A program made the position numbers and the translations under genes. Positions 6,027 through 6,073 of a stretch of DNA of 6,073 nt are shown piece after piece. Origin of the DNA: Alphaproteobacteria bacterium UBA2784. Lineage in GTDB: Bacteria > Pseudomonadota > Alphaproteobacteria > Micropepsales > Micropepsaceae. The stretch's first letter is position 1. Each line of letters starts with the position of its first letter. The notes below the pieces were generated by a model. The model was not told the DNA's origin and made no database searches. It saw nothing but the letters and a program-made list of their open reading frames with translations. The stretch is from the NCBI GenBank assembly GCA_002352285.1, contig DEIC01000060.1, forward strand, positions 1,331 to 7,403, written 5' to 3'.

Positions 6027-6073
<47 letters not shown>

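Overview
The window is GC-rich bacterial DNA dominated by one plus-strand operon for lateral cell-wall synthesis, the rod-shape 'elongasome'. The order is mreB (3' end only), mreC, mreD, mrdA (PBP2), rodA. This order, the GC-biased codons and the style of the proteins point to a rod-shaped alphaproteobacterium. It is unlikely to be one of the Rhizobiaceae, which generally lack MreB. Genus cannot be fixed from the sequence.

Layout: bases 1-408 are the last 135 codons of mreB. A 45-base gap leads to mreC (454-1362). The next genes are packed with gaps of 10, 3 and 3 bases: mreD (1373-1885), mrdA (1889-3784) and rodA (3788-4933). Each has a purine-rich ribosome binding site inside or at the end of the preceding gene, which indicates a single transcript and probably coupled translation. 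The operon's promoter lies upstream of the window. rodA meets a convergent minus-strand gene (4937-5779) for a two-domain universal stress protein, with only 3 bases between the stop codons. Bases 5780-6026 are the only sizeable intergenic region. They hold the start region of the stress-protein gene, some palindromic sequence and a candidate promoter for the last feature, a tRNA-Lys(CTT) that is cut by the right edge at 6073.

How the genes work together: MreB filaments under the inner membrane organise the complex. MreC (periplasmic, one membrane anchor) and MreD (polytopic) link the filaments to the synthases and help activate PBP2. RodA polymerises glycan strands from lipid II and PBP2 cross-links the peptides. 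All motifs expected for catalysis in PBP2 and RodA are present, so the system looks intact. The stress protein is a separate transcription unit with no evident mechanistic tie to the operon.

No novel system, mobile element, CRISPR array or foreign island is visible. The points most worth a second look are modest: a Cys/Cys/His/Cys set in PBP2 that could bind zinc, a hairpin that may hide the mreC ribosome binding site, an FNR/FixK-like box and palindromes upstream of the stress-protein gene, and the terminator-free convergent junction.
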